Assembly: GCF_014697075.1 (NCBI RefSeq) | Contig: NZ_JACJRE010000029.1 | Location: forward strand, 1-64,000 | Direction: 5' to 3' | From: Tolypothrix sp. FACHB-123 | GTDB taxonomy: Bacteria; Cyanobacteriota; Cyanobacteriia; Cyanobacteriales; Nostocaceae | DNA: 64,000 nucleotides | Made by a program: the position numbers and the translations under genes | Part shown: one piece after another, positions 1 through 9,645 of the stretch | Position numbering within the stretch: the stretch's first letter is position 1 | How the letters are laid out: the number at the start of each line of letters is the position of its first letter | Notes under the pieces: model-generated | What the model was told of the DNA's origin: nothing | Seen by the model: only the letters and a program-made list of their open reading frames with translations | Database searches by the model: none

Positions 1-74
1 ATGTCAATACATATAAGGCTTTTGGCAAAATAAAGATGCTTTTTTTGTGTTTATATGAGTGCTATAACTAATAA

Positions 75-1094
75 TTTGGCATAATAGCTACTGAAGAACC
101 AGAAATTATTGCTCAATCGACAGATAACGAGCAATTGATCTTGATTCCTCATCTTTTAGTGGGTTGTGATGGGTTAAACTCTATTGTCCGTGAAACTCTG
201 CATCAAATGTCAGGGCGATCGCATTTATTTGAAATGCAGAAATTTCCTTCTCCTAGCTCTGGTTTAAAATACAAAGTTCTCAGTTTACCGCCGCAATTTC
301 CTTTATCAGAACAACCAGGGGATATATCGCAATCTACAATGGCTTATGCGATTAGGTCTAATTTTAAAGGGCGTAACAAAGCAATTTCTCTCGGTTTATT
401 ACCCTTAAAAAATCAGGATTTCCCCAGAACTGCAAATATTATTGCTTATCCAGAACATCAAATATGGCAGTTAAAAACTAAGGAAGAAATTGCAGAATTT
501 TTTAAACAAGCATTTCCTCAAATACCTATAGAAAAAATTATTTCTTCAGAAGAAATTGCTAGATTTACATCTAGTGATGGAGGTAAGTTTCCTGTTCCTC
601 AATATTGTGAGGGATTGTATAAAATTTTGGGTAATCCTGATAACAATGAAGGTACAGCCGTAATTTTATTTGGTGATGCGGTTCATTGTTTTCCCCCTGA
701 TATTGGACAAGGAGTAAATTCTGCTTTAGAAGATATTTATGTTTTTCAGGAAATATTGACTGAAACTCAAGATAATTTATCTCAAGCTCTCCCTCAATAT
801 CAGAAAATACGCCAGCCGGATATTAAAGCTTTAATTCGGTTAGTCCAAATTAGTTATCCTTGGCAATATAATCAAGACCCTTTACAAAAACGTTTATGGA
901 GTCTGAATTTCTTTTTGCGTTTAGTTTTGAGTAAGTCATTGCCTTTTATATTTTATCCTCATTCTTTTGTAATGATTCAAAATCAGGAACTATCTTACTC
1001 AGAAATTTTAACTAAAAGTAATCGCACTACGCAAATTTTGTTAATGACGATAGTAATATTGATATTATTTTTCAGTACAAAGTTCTCTTTCTAA
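75..1094 (+). pseudogene. 5'-truncated FAD-dependent monooxygenase (kynurenine 3-monooxygenase-like)
   Basis: The C-terminal two thirds of a PHBH-type flavoprotein hydroxylase are readable. They include the second FAD-contacting motif GDAVHCFPPDIGQGVN (about residues 185-200 from a TTG at 135), a VGCDGLNS motif near the start, and a hydrophobic C-terminal tail that could anchor the protein in a membrane. Family members begin with a GxGxxG Rossmann loop about 120-150 residues before VGCDG. Here the coding sequence can be followed upstream only to base 75, where an in-frame TAA (72-74) interrupts it, and bases 1-72 show no recognisable N-terminus. Without the dinucleotide-binding loop the product should not bind FAD. 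I read it as a decayed gene. An intact upstream part beyond the window edge, separated by an insertion, cannot be excluded. Confidence 0.6.
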
Positions 1095-1097
1095 AAA

Positions 1098-2780
1098 TCA
1101 AATTCCATGACTCTTGCCAATCACCCAATTACGCCGGAAAAATCTTGCTAAGGCAGATTCTTCTAATGATAAATAAATTGGTCTGCCATGAGGACAGGTA
1201 CGGGGGTTACGAGTACGTTGCCATTGATCTAAAAGTGTTTGCATTTCTGGCAAACTCATTGGTGTACCATTACGAATAGCGCTGCGACAAGCAACTGCTA
1301 CTTGGGCTGTTTGTAAATCGCCGCCTAAACTTAGTTCTAAAATTGCATCGGCGCAATCTTCTCTATGCTGCAACATTGCAGGTATATTTCGGACTGCCCA
1401 AAGTTGTTCGCCAAAGGGTTCTATATCTAAATTTATACGTTGTAATTGTGCTACTTGTTTGGGAGATAATTGATAAAGAATGATTGCCGGTTCAACAGGA
1501 ATTAGTTGCCAATCATCACATAATTGTTCATATAAAACTCTTTCATGGGCAATGTGTTGTTCTACTAACCAAAGTCCTTGAGGATGTTCCACAACAATAT
1601 ATGTATTGCTAACTTGAGCAACAGCTTTTAAAGAGTAAAGATTACTGATTTCTGCATTTTGATTGTTATCACCTTCATGGGGATTTTTGGGATTGAAATT
1701 GTAACCGCCTTTGGCTTCTGCGGCTTTGAGTAATTTACTCACGCGCGATATATGAACCGACTCTTTAATATTAGCTGAACTGAGGCGGAGAGCTTGCTCA
1801 ATTGCTTGGTTAACTTGTTCTTGCCAATAGGTGACTTCGTTGAGGTATATTTCTGTTTTTGCGGGGTTGCGATTCCAGTTAATTTGATCGGGAGCAATGA
1901 CAAGATGTAATAAACATACTGGATAGCGATCGCGTGGTAATGTGCGATGAAAGGCTGTTAAAATTGTTTGTTCTAGTTCTGGGGACTTCACCATCCGCCC
2001 GTTAAAGGCTACACGTACCCAGTCTGGACGATGGCGATGACAGCGATCTGGCAATCCTACTACTAATAAAAGTTCAGAATTTTCTGGCTGGGTTATTGCT
2101 AGTTTAACTTCTTGCAAGTCAGCTTCTTTCACTTGCGGTAAAAACTGGGGCAATAATTTTTTCAGCGATGTCGCCGGATAGATAGCGAACCATTCACGGT
2201 CATTTTGGCGAATCTGCCAGTTAACATGGGGATGACACAGGGCGATTTGCTGAATTGTGGCTTGCACAGCTTTCATTTGCTGAGCTAAAGCTGGTAAACC
2301 CTGACGGCGCGCTGGACAATTGGCAAATAAATTCGAGACTGTGACTACTGTACCAGGAGCGATCGCGGCGATTTCTACTCGTTGGGCTTTCCCCCCATCA
2401 GCATAAGTCACCCGCCAGCCAAAATTCTCATTTGCCGGACGACTTAAAATTTCTAAACTTGCTAAATTTGTCAAACTATGAAGTGCTTCGCCACGAAAAC
2501 CTAAACTGCTAATTTTCCATAAGTCTGCACTACTATAAATCTTACTGGTGCTATGGGTAGCAGCGGCTTTTTGCAAATCTTCTAAGTTCATTCCGCAACC
2601 ATTATCGGCTACGGTGACTTGCCACTGTTGCGGCCATAAAGACACAACAATTCTCGTTGCGCCTGCATCCAAAGAATTTTCTACCAATTCGCGCACGACA
2701 GCTGCTAAAGAGTCAATTACCTCTCCGGCTGTAATTAGATATACGACTTCTGTTGGTAAAGCGTGAATAGTAGATGTCAT
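1098..2780 (-). CDS. mutL: DNA mismatch repair protein MutL
   Basis: MutL couples mismatch recognition by MutS to strand incision and excision. The N-terminal GHKL ATPase is complete: motif I ELVENSLDAGA (residues 31-41), DNGCGM (59-64), ATHSTSK (74-80) and GFRGEAL (94-100). The C-terminal half carries the elements of endonuclease-type MutL: EQHIAHERVLYE (the DQHAxxE metal motif with Asp replaced by Glu), ACR, CPHGRP and a terminal FFRR. It is therefore probably a nicking MutL, as expected in an organism without MutH. The length of 560 is normal. It is divergent from the rhodanese-like gene with about 157 bp between the starts, and its 3' end lies 4 bp from the end of the monooxygenase remnant. 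Confidence 0.96.
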   Translation of the reverse strand: MTSTIHALPTEVVYLITAGEVIDSLAAVVRELVENSLDAGATRIVVSLWPQQWQVTVADNGCGMNLEDLQKAAATHSTSKIYSSADLWKISSLGFRGEALHSLTNLASLEILSRPANENFGWRVTYADGGKAQRVEIAAIAPGTVVTVSNLFANCPARRQGLPALAQQMKAVQATIQQIALCHPHVNWQIRQNDREWFAIYPATSLKKLLPQFLPQVKEADLQEVKLAITQPENSELLLVVGLPDRCHRHRPDWVRVAFNGRMVKSPELEQTILTAFHRTLPRDRYPVCLLHLVIAPDQINWNRNPAKTEIYLNEVTYWQEQVNQAIEQALRLSSANIKESVHISRVSKLLKAAEAKGGYNFNPKNPHEGDNNQNAEISNLYSLKAVAQVSNTYIVVEHPQGLWLVEQHIAHERVLYEQLCDDWQLIPVEPAIILYQLSPKQVAQLQRINLDIEPFGEQLWAVRNIPAMLQHREDCADAILELSLGGDLQTAQVAVACRSAIRNGTPMSLPEMQTLLDQWQRTRNPRTCPHGRPIYLSLEESALARFFRRNWVIGKSHGI

Positions 2781-2937
2781 AGATTACAGTGTAGGCGAAT
2801 AGCCAACTACTGAATAGAATATGCAATTTTGATTACTGCTTTCAAAGAATTTTTATTAATTGTAAAGAAATGTCGATTGAAATTAGATTTTTGATAGATT
2901 GCTTTTAAGGTTATAAGCTTAGAAGCGGAAAAAGCCG

Positions 2938-3273
2938 ATGAGTAACAGTTTAGTCACGGATGCCCACGATTTAAAGCTGCGTCTAGAATGGGGACACCCA
3001 GCTTTGACAATTATTGATGTACGCGATCGCCATACCTACAACCAAGGTCACATTAGCGGTGCAATACCCATCCCCTTAAATGAATTAGCCCAAAGAGCTA
3101 AATCTTCATTGCATACAGAACGCCATATCTATGTTTATGGTGCAGACGATCAACAATCAGCTAGTGCTACCCAAACATTAAAAGCTGTTGGGTTTGCAGA
3201 AGTTTCTGCCATCCTCGGTGGTCTTCCTGGCTGGAAAGCCGCTGGTGGTGCAACAGAAGGTCTTAGTGCTTAA
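2938..3273 (+). CDS. Rhodanese-like domain protein lacking the catalytic cysteine
   Basis: A single 111-residue rhodanese fold: the IIDVRDRHTYNQGHISGAIPIP entry motif (residues 25-46), and GFAEVSAILGGLPGWKAAG near the end, which is the usual closing motif. Active rhodaneses have a persulfide-forming Cys at the start of the loop after the central strand (YCxxGxRS). Here the strand is followed by YVYGADDQQS, with Gly68 where the Cys belongs, and the protein contains no cysteine at all. It therefore cannot carry out sulfur transfer by the usual mechanism and is more likely a binding or regulatory domain. It is followed by a strong intrinsic terminator and appears monocistronic. Confidence 0.85.
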   Translation: MSNSLVTDAHDLKLRLEWGHPALTIIDVRDRHTYNQGHISGAIPIPLNELAQRAKSSLHTERHIYVYGADDQQSASATQTLKAVGFAEVSAILGGLPGWKAAGGATEGLSA

Positions 3274-3303
3274 TTATTATTTGTTAATATTGTTTGGTTT
3301 CTG

Positions 3304-3333
3304 TGTACTGCATCATGTGCAGTACATTTTTTT
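3304..3333 (+). terminator. Intrinsic terminator after the rhodanese-like gene
   Basis: Perfect 9-bp stem TGTACTGCA / TGCAGTACA with a 5-nt loop, followed directly by seven T residues. It lies 31 bp after the stop codon. Confidence 0.9.
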
Positions 3334-3463
3334 CTAAATTGACAATAATTTTCTCTAACTTTAGAAATTTTGTATTACATTGTAAGGTAAAATTGCAAGA
3401 TATGAAGTTAAAGTTCTTCATTTAAGTCACATTTAAGCTGACAATAATTATTTAATCTACAAG

Positions 3464-3536
3464 TGGAGCTAAGCGGATTCGAACCGCTGACCCCTTCAAT
3501 GCCATTGAAGTGCTCTACCAACTGAGCTATAACCCC
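3464..3536 (-). tRNA. tRNA-Ala (anticodon GGC)
   Basis: On the minus strand a 73-nt cloverleaf folds fully: a 7-bp acceptor stem with the G3-U70 pair that is the alanine identity element, a D arm containing AGCTCAGTTGGTAGAGC, an anticodon arm CTTCA-ATGGCAT-TGAAG giving anticodon GGC, and a T arm with TTCGAAT. The discriminator base is A and CCA is not encoded. It reads GCC/GCU alanine codons. Confidence 0.97.
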
Positions 3537-3638
3537 TTGAGAAGCCTTATCTATTATGCCTAAACAGATGAGGTTTGTCAATCATAAAAATGTAAAGCGC
3601 GATCACTGCTACTAATAAACAAGTACTGAGTGCTTAGC

Positions 3639-3830
3639 TTAAGAAACTTGTAGCAGGTAGCTCATACAGTGCCCCATCAGAAAGTAAACTACTAACATTG
3701 CAGCTGCTGCCAGGGCCACTAAGGTGCCGGCTAACATTAATGAGAATTCCTTGTTTTCAAAGGCTTTCTCCATTAGGTGCAGCGACCAAGCTACCAGTGC
3801 TACGTCAAATAATAAAATAGGAATCAACAT
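3639..3830 (-). CDS. Small two-helix membrane protein, unknown function
   Basis: A 63-residue protein with two hydrophobic segments (about residues 2-18 and 32-52) separated by a charged linker MEKAFENKEF. No motif ties it to a known family. A compact alpha-hairpin of this size in cyanobacteria often sits in the thylakoid or plasma membrane, but nothing here shows which. It is isolated between the tRNA-Ala gene and hisF, on the same strand as both, with about 100 bp on either side. Confidence 0.55.
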   Translation of the reverse strand: MLIPILLFDVALVAWSLHLMEKAFENKEFSLMLAGTLVALAAAAMLVVYFLMGHCMSYLLQVS

Positions 3831-3930
3831 ATTTGTTAATATTTATTCATACTAGTTAATTCATATTAACACTGTTTGGAGGAAGCGTCTCTGACCTGGG
3901 ATAGATGTGGCTATAAGGATAATTCATGAT

Positions 3931-4704
3931 TTAGGTAAGCATTCTTACTGGAATAGAGCGATCGCGCAGATAATTTTTGATTTGTTCGACGCTCAATTGC
4001 CCATAATGTAAAAGTGATGCTAGTAAAGCGGCTTCAGCCTTACCTTCAGTGAGTGCAGCGTGGATATGTTCGCAATTTCCAGCACCACCAGAGGCAATTA
4101 CGGGAATTTGGACAGCATTAGCGATAGATTTTGTCAATTCCAGGTCATAACCGGCTTGAGTACCATCAGCATCCATACTTGTGACTAGCAATTCTCCGGC
4201 TCCCCGCTTTTCAACTTCCTTTGCCCAAAGTAAGGCATCTTTACCTGTATTTTCTCTACCACCTCGCACGTACACATCCCAGCCTGGGTTTTGTGGGTCA
4301 TTTCTGCGTCTAGCATCAATAGCAACTACTATGCATTGATTACCAAAGCGATCGCTTGCCCGATTAATGAGGTCTGGGTCACGTACTGCCGCAGAATTAA
4401 TACTAACCTTGTCTGCCCCGGCTCGTAACAAACCTTTAACATTTTCTAAGGTTTGAATTCCCCCACCCACAGTCAGGGGAATAAAGACCTGTTCAGCAGT
4501 TCGGTAAACTACATCAATAATTGTGTCTCGGTCTTCATGAGTCGCGGTAATATCCAGAAACACTAACTCATCGGCACCGGCATCATTGTAAACCTTTGCC
4601 AGTTCTACCGGATCGCCCGCATCTTTGAGATCAACAAAGTTAACTCCTTTAACAACCCGTCCCGCCTTAACATCTAAGCAAGGTAAGATTCTTTTAGATA
4701 ACAT
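3931..4704 (-). CDS. hisF: Imidazole glycerol phosphate synthase cyclase subunit HisF
   Basis: HisF forms imidazole glycerol phosphate and AICAR from PRFAR using ammonia delivered by HisH (histidine biosynthesis, cytosol). It is a (beta/alpha)8 barrel of normal length (257). Visible landmarks are [17 protein letters not shown] with catalytic Asp11, the phosphate-binding [13 protein letters not shown], and [16 protein letters not shown] with the second catalytic Asp, followed by IASGGAG. No hisH is next to it, as is common in cyanobacteria where his genes are scattered. It is divergent from ruvB across about 155 bp. Confidence 0.97.
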   Translation of the reverse strand: MLSKRILPCLDVKAGRVVKGVNFVDLKDAGDPVELAKVYNDAGADELVFLDITATHEDRDTIIDVVYRTAEQVFIPLTVGGGIQTLENVKGLLRAGADKVSINSAAVRDPDLINRASDRFGNQCIVVAIDARRRNDPQNPGWDVYVRGGRENTGKDALLWAKEVEKRGAGELLVTSMDADGTQAGYDLELTKSIANAVQIPVIASGGAGNCEHIHAALTEGKAEAALLASLLHYGQLSVEQIKNYLRDRSIPVRMLT

Positions 4705-4859
4705 AAAATTTTTTTAACTCCTGGGTAATTGTCCGGAATTTAAATTTTAAATGGGCGTGCGTATTCTCAAGCGAAAATCTTTGTATGCCTTGTTTATGCC
4801 TAGTTTTGTAGCCTCAATGGCACTCACATAGTCCTCAAGTTAAAGTTGATAGCTGAATT

Positions 4860-5963
4860 ATGGCGATTATCTCCTCGAAAAAACAGCCTCAAGAACCCAA
4901 TGGACAACCAGGAAAGCAGCATCAGGAATCGGTGAAAGATTCTTCCCATCAAGAACTTTTACAAGCTGAAGCTGCGCTGGATGAACAAGGTAAGCAGGAA
5001 GAAAGTATTCGGCCACAGCGATTCGCCGATTACATTGGCCAAAAAGACTTAAAAGATGTGCTAGACATTGCCATCAAAGCTGCTAAGTCAAGAAGTGAAG
5101 TGCTGGATCATTTGCTACTATACGGGCCGCCGGGATTGGGTAAAACCACAATGGCAATGATTTTAGCATCAGAAATGGGGGTAAACTACAAAATTACCAG
5201 TGCGCCAGCACTAGAACGTCCACGGGATATTGTAGGGCTACTTGTGAACTTAAAACCAGGGGATATTCTGTTTGTTGATGAAATTCATCGACTTTCGCGG
5301 ATGACAGAAGAAATTCTCTATCCAGCGATGGAAGATTATCGCTTAGATATTACCATCGGTAAAGGTTCCAGTGCCCGCATCCGCAGTTTACCTTTAGCCA
5401 AATTTACGCTGGTGGGAGCCACAACTCGTGTAGGTGCTTTAACTTCACCATTACGCGATCGCTTTGGCTTGGTGCAAAAACTGCGATTTTATGAAGTTGA
5501 TGAACTCAGCAAAATTGTACTCCGGACTGCCCAATTACTCCAGACCCCAATTACAGAAGATGGGGCAACAGAAATTGCTAAGCGATCGCGCGGGACGCCA
5601 CGGATAGCAAATCGGCTACTAAAGCGTGTACGGGATTATGCGGAAGTCAAGAAATCTGGAGAAATTAACCAAAGTATTGCTGGGGAAGCATTACAGCTAT
5701 TCCAGGTAGACCCCTGCGGTTTAGATTGGACAGACCGCAAAATGTTGAGTGTCATAATTGAACAATTTAATGGCGGGCCAGTCGGCTTAGAAACCATCGC
5801 CGCCGCTACAGGTGAAGATACCCAAACAATTGAAGAAGTTTACGAACCATATTTGATGCAAATTGGCTATCTCAGCCGCACCCCCCGTGGAAGAACAGCC
5901 ACAACCGCAGCATACAAACATTTAGGTTTTAAGCCACCTAACGAACAGATGTCTTTGCTGTAA
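4860..5963 (+). CDS. ruvB: Holliday junction branch migration ATPase RuvB
   Basis: RuvB is the hexameric AAA+ motor that, with RuvA, moves Holliday junctions during recombination and repair. Walker [10 protein letters not shown] is at about residues 88-96. Walker B DEIHR, sensor 1 ([18 protein letters not shown], which includes the arginine finger) and sensor 2 ([13 protein letters not shown]) are all present. The winged-helix C-terminus [13 protein letters not shown] binds DNA. The first 45 residues are a Gln/Glu-rich extension not seen in short RuvB proteins but usual in cyanobacteria. Downstream is a repeat-rich spacer. Confidence 0.97.
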   Translation: MAIISSKKQPQEPNGQPGKQHQESVKDSSHQELLQAEAALDEQGKQEESIRPQRFADYIGQKDLKDVLDIAIKAAKSRSEVLDHLLLYGPPGLGKTTMAMILASEMGVNYKITSAPALERPRDIVGLLVNLKPGDILFVDEIHRLSRMTEEILYPAMEDYRLDITIGKGSSARIRSLPLAKFTLVGATTRVGALTSPLRDRFGLVQKLRFYEVDELSKIVLRTAQLLQTPITEDGATEIAKRSRGTPRIANRLLKRVRDYAEVKKSGEINQSIAGEALQLFQVDPCGLDWTDRKMLSVIIEQFNGGPVGLETIAAATGEDTQTIEEVYEPYLMQIGYLSRTPRGRTATTAAYKHLGFKPPNEQMSLL

Positions 5964-5979
5964 TGATTTTAGATAAGAA

Positions 5980-6122
5980 ATGGGTATGGGGTATGGGGCA
6001 TGGGGCATTGGGCATTGGGCATTGGGCATTGGTCAATAGTCAATAGTCAAGAATTTTCCTCCTTGTCCCTTAGTTCCTAGTCCCTAGCCTCTAGCCCCTA
6101 GCCTCTAGCCCCTAACCCCCCT
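5980..6122. repeat. Short tandemly repeated repetitive sequences (GGGCATT, CAATAGT and CCCCTAGCCTCTAG types)
   Basis: Between ruvB and the TPR gene there are successive runs of degenerate 7-base units: TATGGGG, GGGCATT (four copies in a row), TCAATAG, then TCCCTAG / CCTCTAG / CCCCTAG. These are the heptamer repeats found between genes in Nostoc-type genomes. Nothing else is visible in this spacer. Confidence 0.85.
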
Positions 6123-6156
6123 TCCCATTACAGATAGACACAGATCGACAAATTAG

Positions 6157-6963
6157 ATGATTCAGTTAATTAGTATTTTTCTCAGTCTGCTGGTTGTGTT
6201 TGGCTGGGCGACACCAGTCATGGCACAATCTCCACAACCCGAATTTACGCAAGAGCAATTAGAACAGGGAAATGAGTGGGCAAATCAGGCGTTTGCAGCC
6301 ACAAATCAGGGTGATTTTGCCAAAGCTGAAGATTACTGGACACAGATAATTGAGCAATTTCCTACCAATGCAGGTGCATGGAGTAATCGCGGGAATTCTC
6401 GCGTAAGTCAGAATAAATTACAAGCTGCATTGACAGATTACAACAAAGCCATAGAATTAGCACCCAATGTTACCGATCCTTATTTAAATCGGGGTACAGC
6501 ATTGGAAGGTTTGGGTAAATGGTCAGAGGCGATCGCAGATTATAATCATGTCCTAGAACTAGATCCTAAAGATGCGATGGCATATAACAATCGTGGTAAT
6601 GCCAAATCTGGTTTAGGTAAATGGGAAGATGCGATCGCGGACTATAAAAAATCTGTGGAAATTGCCCCAAATTTTGCCTTTGCTCGTGCCAACTACGCCT
6701 TAGCTTTGTATGAAACTGGACAAATTGAGCCAGCAATTCGCGAAATGCGAAATATTATCCGTAAATATCCAAAATTTGCCGATATGCGTGCGGCTTTGAC
6801 TGCTGCTTATTGGGTAACAGGAAATAAAGGCGAAGCTGAGAGCAATTGGGTAGCAGCTTATGGACTGGACAACCGCTATAAAGATATTGATTGGGTACAA
6901 AATACCCGCCGTTGGCCTCCTAGTATGGTGGCTGCTTTAGATAGATTTTTGAAACTTCAGTAA
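6157..6963 (+). CDS. Exported tetratricopeptide-repeat protein
   Basis: 268 residues. The first 23 form a signal peptide (hydrophobic core ISIFLSLLVVFGW, cleavage likely after VMA), so the mature protein should be periplasmic or lumenal. Residues 30-240 contain four to five TPR units, with clear repeats at WSNRGNSRVSQNKLQAALTDYNKAIELAPN, YLNRGTALEGLGKWSEAIADYNHVLELDPK and YNNRGNAKSGLGKWEDAIADYKKSVEIAPN. TPR proteins of this kind act as scaffolds in membrane-complex assembly. The partner is unknown. A hairpin follows about 44 bp after the stop. Confidence 0.85.
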   Translation: MIQLISIFLSLLVVFGWATPVMAQSPQPEFTQEQLEQGNEWANQAFAATNQGDFAKAEDYWTQIIEQFPTNAGAWSNRGNSRVSQNKLQAALTDYNKAIELAPNVTDPYLNRGTALEGLGKWSEAIADYNHVLELDPKDAMAYNNRGNAKSGLGKWEDAIADYKKSVEIAPNFAFARANYALALYETGQIEPAIREMRNIIRKYPKFADMRAALTAAYWVTGNKGEAESNWVAAYGLDNRYKDIDWVQNTRRWPPSMVAALDRFLKLQ

Positions 6964-7006
6964 AAGATTACTCCTGCATTCATCAAGGACTTTCGGTCTT
7001 AACTAG

Positions 7007-7033
7007 GAACTCATCAATATTATTGGTGAGTTC
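7007..7033 (+). terminator. Hairpin downstream of the TPR gene
   Basis: Nearly perfect inverted repeat GAACTCATCAATA / TATTGGTGAGTTC (one G-T pair) starting 44 bp after the stop codon, followed by a moderately T-rich tail. Probable terminator. Confidence 0.55.
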
Positions 7034-7634
7034 TCTTCATTAAAGAAGTAGATTTTTAAGAAATATTGCTAAATTATTGCAATAAATAAATACCGATCAA
7101 GTTTAGTAAATACATGGTGCAGGTAAAAAATAAAGTGCTAAATTAAGAGCAAGGTACAAAAAGGTTAAAAGTTCATCCAAACCTTTCACATTAGAGCCTG
7201 TGCCTCCTGCTCTAATCTCCTCGCATTTCCCCACTCAATTGTCGCATCCGTTGAAAGTGTTTTCGCCTGAAGCTCATTGATTGATAATTGTTGTGGAGGT
7301 GATTGAACGCACAGCCAGAAATACCTGCCTAGTTGAATCTTGGATGCACAAGCAGTTCTGGTTTAGAGATGGGGTTGCGAAAGTTGTTCACCGTTAACAT
7401 TAGTTTAGTTATTCCCTCTGAATTTTAAAATTTTCTCGAACGATTGCGTTCTCAAGGAACCGCCCAAGCTGCTGATATTCTCCCATCGTAGCTTGAGGCG
7501 GTTTCAACTATGTTAGTCAATAGTCAATAGTCCAAAGTTAAAACTGTGAAGCAGAAAATGAATAACTAATCACCAGTGACAACTGACAACACTTCGACAA
7601 GCTCAGTGCATCGCTGACAACTGACAACTGACTA
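7034..7634. other. Gene-free spacer with a second inverted repeat and REP/STRR-type repeats
   Basis: No coding sequence is evident. At 7457-7505 an imperfect inverted repeat (GAACCGCCCAAGCT / AGCTTGAGGCGGTTTC, 19-nt loop) could be a terminator or part of an RNA. Bases 7514-7631 contain GTCAATAGTC and GACAACTGACAAC repeats plus CACTTCGACAAGCTCAGTG (7590-7608), a small palindromic element of which a close relative occurs inside the metalloprotease gene at 61670-61689. Confidence 0.55.
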
Positions 7635-8465
7635 TTAACTAATTAAAGTAATTACTGTAACTTCTGGCGGACAAAACAAGCGTCCTGGGCGATAAGTTCC
7701 TAAGCCTCGGTTAACGTATAACTGATTATTGCCTACTTGGTGAAACCCTTGGGCCCATTCCCAATAGCGCACCACTTTTGAGAAATCTCCTAACAATAAC
7801 GATACCCAAAGCCGCAATTTTTTGGGTAATTTTTTCAACAACTTTTTATAGTGAAATACTAGAGGCCCAAGACCTGGTAATACGATATGTCCGCCGTGAG
7901 TGTGACCAGATAACTGTAAATCTACGCGCCATTGTTCCAATATTTTAGCGGTATCTGGGTTGTGAGATAAAACGATGCGCGGTGTAGCGGAGTCTAGTTG
8001 ATTGATGACTGGCGCAGGTTTAAATTCTCGCGACCAATAATCAGCTAAGCCGACTAAGGCTAATTCTTTACCTAATGGATAGGCAATTTGATTCCATAAA
8101 ACATTAACACCAATGCTAGTAAAAGCATCTGTAATTTCTGATTTTGAGTGATTGTAATGGATATCATGGTTACCAAGTATGGCATAGATACCATAACGAC
8201 TTTCTAAATATTTTAGTCGTTGCACCAATTTATAAATTGGGGAGGGATCGTCAGTAACATAGTCACCAGTTAAGACAACTAAATCGGGTTCAGCTTCATT
8301 ACTTAGTGCGATCGCTTCTGCTAGCATAGCTTCCGATAGCCGCATTCCATCATAATGAAAATCAGACAATTGTACAATCTTTATCCCTACTAAAGATGCA
8401 GGTAGATCCGCAATCTTAACCGTGATTTTATCTACTCTTAAATGTCCTGTAAATAACCAATGCAT
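7635..8465 (-). CDS. Calcineurin-like metallophosphoesterase (copy 1)
   Basis: 276 residues with the complete binuclear-metal phosphoesterase set: LSDFHYD (D-x-H), TGDYVTDD (GDxxD), GNHD and SGHTHGGH. This YaeI/YkuE-like subfamily hydrolyses phosphoester or pyrophosphate bonds, often in lipid-linked substrates. The actual substrate here is unknown. The protein has no signal peptide in this frame; the N-terminus MHWLFTGHLRVDKITVKIADLP is shared with the neighbouring copy. It is a tandem paralogue of 8629-9459 and both lie on the minus strand. A 163-bp spacer between them suggests separate transcription or a loose operon. Confidence 0.88.
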   Translation of the reverse strand: MHWLFTGHLRVDKITVKIADLPASLVGIKIVQLSDFHYDGMRLSEAMLAEAIALSNEAEPDLVVLTGDYVTDDPSPIYKLVQRLKYLESRYGIYAILGNHDIHYNHSKSEITDAFTSIGVNVLWNQIAYPLGKELALVGLADYWSREFKPAPVINQLDSATPRIVLSHNPDTAKILEQWRVDLQLSGHTHGGHIVLPGLGPLVFHYKKLLKKLPKKLRLWVSLLLGDFSKVVRYWEWAQGFHQVGNNQLYVNRGLGTYRPGRLFCPPEVTVITLIS

Positions 8466-8628
8466 AATCCAATAAAAACTCCCAATAGCAGCGTTTACAG
8501 CTTACCAAAAAATAAAATCAATCTTAATTAATTGCTATAAAATACAGCACTTTTTATATATTGAGAAAATATGTAATACGTAAAATAATCAATTTAATTA
8601 CTAAATTATTTGCAATTTTGCTACTAAA

Positions 8629-9459
8629 TTACCAACGTTGTAACGTCATGACTGTCACTTCTGGCGGGCAAAATAAACGCCCGGGGAGATAAGTTCCTAA
8701 TCCGCGATTGATGTATAATTGATTTTTTCCTAGTTGATGTAAACCCTGGGCCCATTCCCAATGGTGTATTACAAATTTATCGCCGCGAACATAGGGAATT
8801 CGATTTCGTAATTTTTTAGGAATTTTTTGCACTATTTTTCTGTAATACTGTAATGCAGGCCCCAACCCGGGAATGACGATTTGTCCGCCATGAGTATGAC
8901 CAGATAATTGTAAATCTACTCGCCATGTTTGCAATAATTCCGCAGTATCGGGATTATGAGATAAAACAATGCGCGGAATATTGTTATCTAGCTGGTTCAT
9001 TACTGCTATGGGGTTAAATTCTCTTGAGTAAAAATCCGCTAAACCAACTAAGGGTAATTCTTTTCCTAAGGGATAGGCGATTTCATTCCAGAGAACCCGA
9101 ACACCAATGTTATTTAGCGCCTCTGTAATTTCTATTTGTGAGTGTTGGTAACAGATATCGTGGTTACCTAATATGGCATAAATACCAGCGCGACTTTGAA
9201 GATTTTTTAGATGTAAAGCTAATTTATGAATGGGTTTTGGATTATCGTTGACATAGTCACCAGTCAATAAAATTAAATCTGGTTCGGCTTGATTAGTAAG
9301 TGCGATCGCTTTTTTTAACATCGCTGACGATAAGCACAAATCATCATAATGGAAATCTGACATTTGCACCAGCTTCTTACCTTGTAAGGAAGCTGGTAAA
9401 TCTGCAATCTTTACGGTCAACTTCTCTATACTCAACGACCCAGATAGTAACCAGTGCAT
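8629..9459 (-). CDS. Calcineurin-like metallophosphoesterase (copy 2)
   Basis: 276 residues, the same length as copy 1 and collinear with it throughout. Motifs are MSDFHYDD, LLTGDYVND, GNHD, LSHNPDT and SGHTHGGQ. The copies share long identical blocks (for example VDLQLSGHTHGG and NRGLGTY-PGRLFCPPEVTV), but the region after HTHGG (the helical cap, about residues 205-245) has diverged most. That is where substrate choice would be expected to differ. It probably arose by tandem gene duplication. A promoter probably lies in the 186-bp gap up to the MFS gene. Confidence 0.88.
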   Translation of the reverse strand: MHWLLSGSLSIEKLTVKIADLPASLQGKKLVQMSDFHYDDLCLSSAMLKKAIALTNQAEPDLILLTGDYVNDNPKPIHKLALHLKNLQSRAGIYAILGNHDICYQHSQIEITEALNNIGVRVLWNEIAYPLGKELPLVGLADFYSREFNPIAVMNQLDNNIPRIVLSHNPDTAELLQTWRVDLQLSGHTHGGQIVIPGLGPALQYYRKIVQKIPKKLRNRIPYVRGDKFVIHHWEWAQGLHQLGKNQLYINRGLGTYLPGRLFCPPEVTVMTLQRW

Positions 9460-9645
9460 AAAGTGCGCGATCGTTCCGAATATTAGCGCTTATAGCTTAA
9501 CTAAAAATTATGCGATCGCCTGTGACAATTACACAACTTCTTGAAAAATTCATGAACTTTGGTAGCTTTTTGCGCATTTATACTTAAATAATTCCAATTT
9601 AGTTGGGCTGTAGATTTTAAAAATAGAGTTAAGAAGGTGTAACAA

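Noticed and set aside
2548..2766. 72-codon open frame opposite mutL
   Set aside because: Entirely inside the conserved MutL ATPase region on the other strand; no start signals.
5980..6122. CRISPR-like array
   Set aside because: Units are 7 bases and contiguous with no spacers; these are short tandem repeats. No CRISPR array was seen anywhere in the window.
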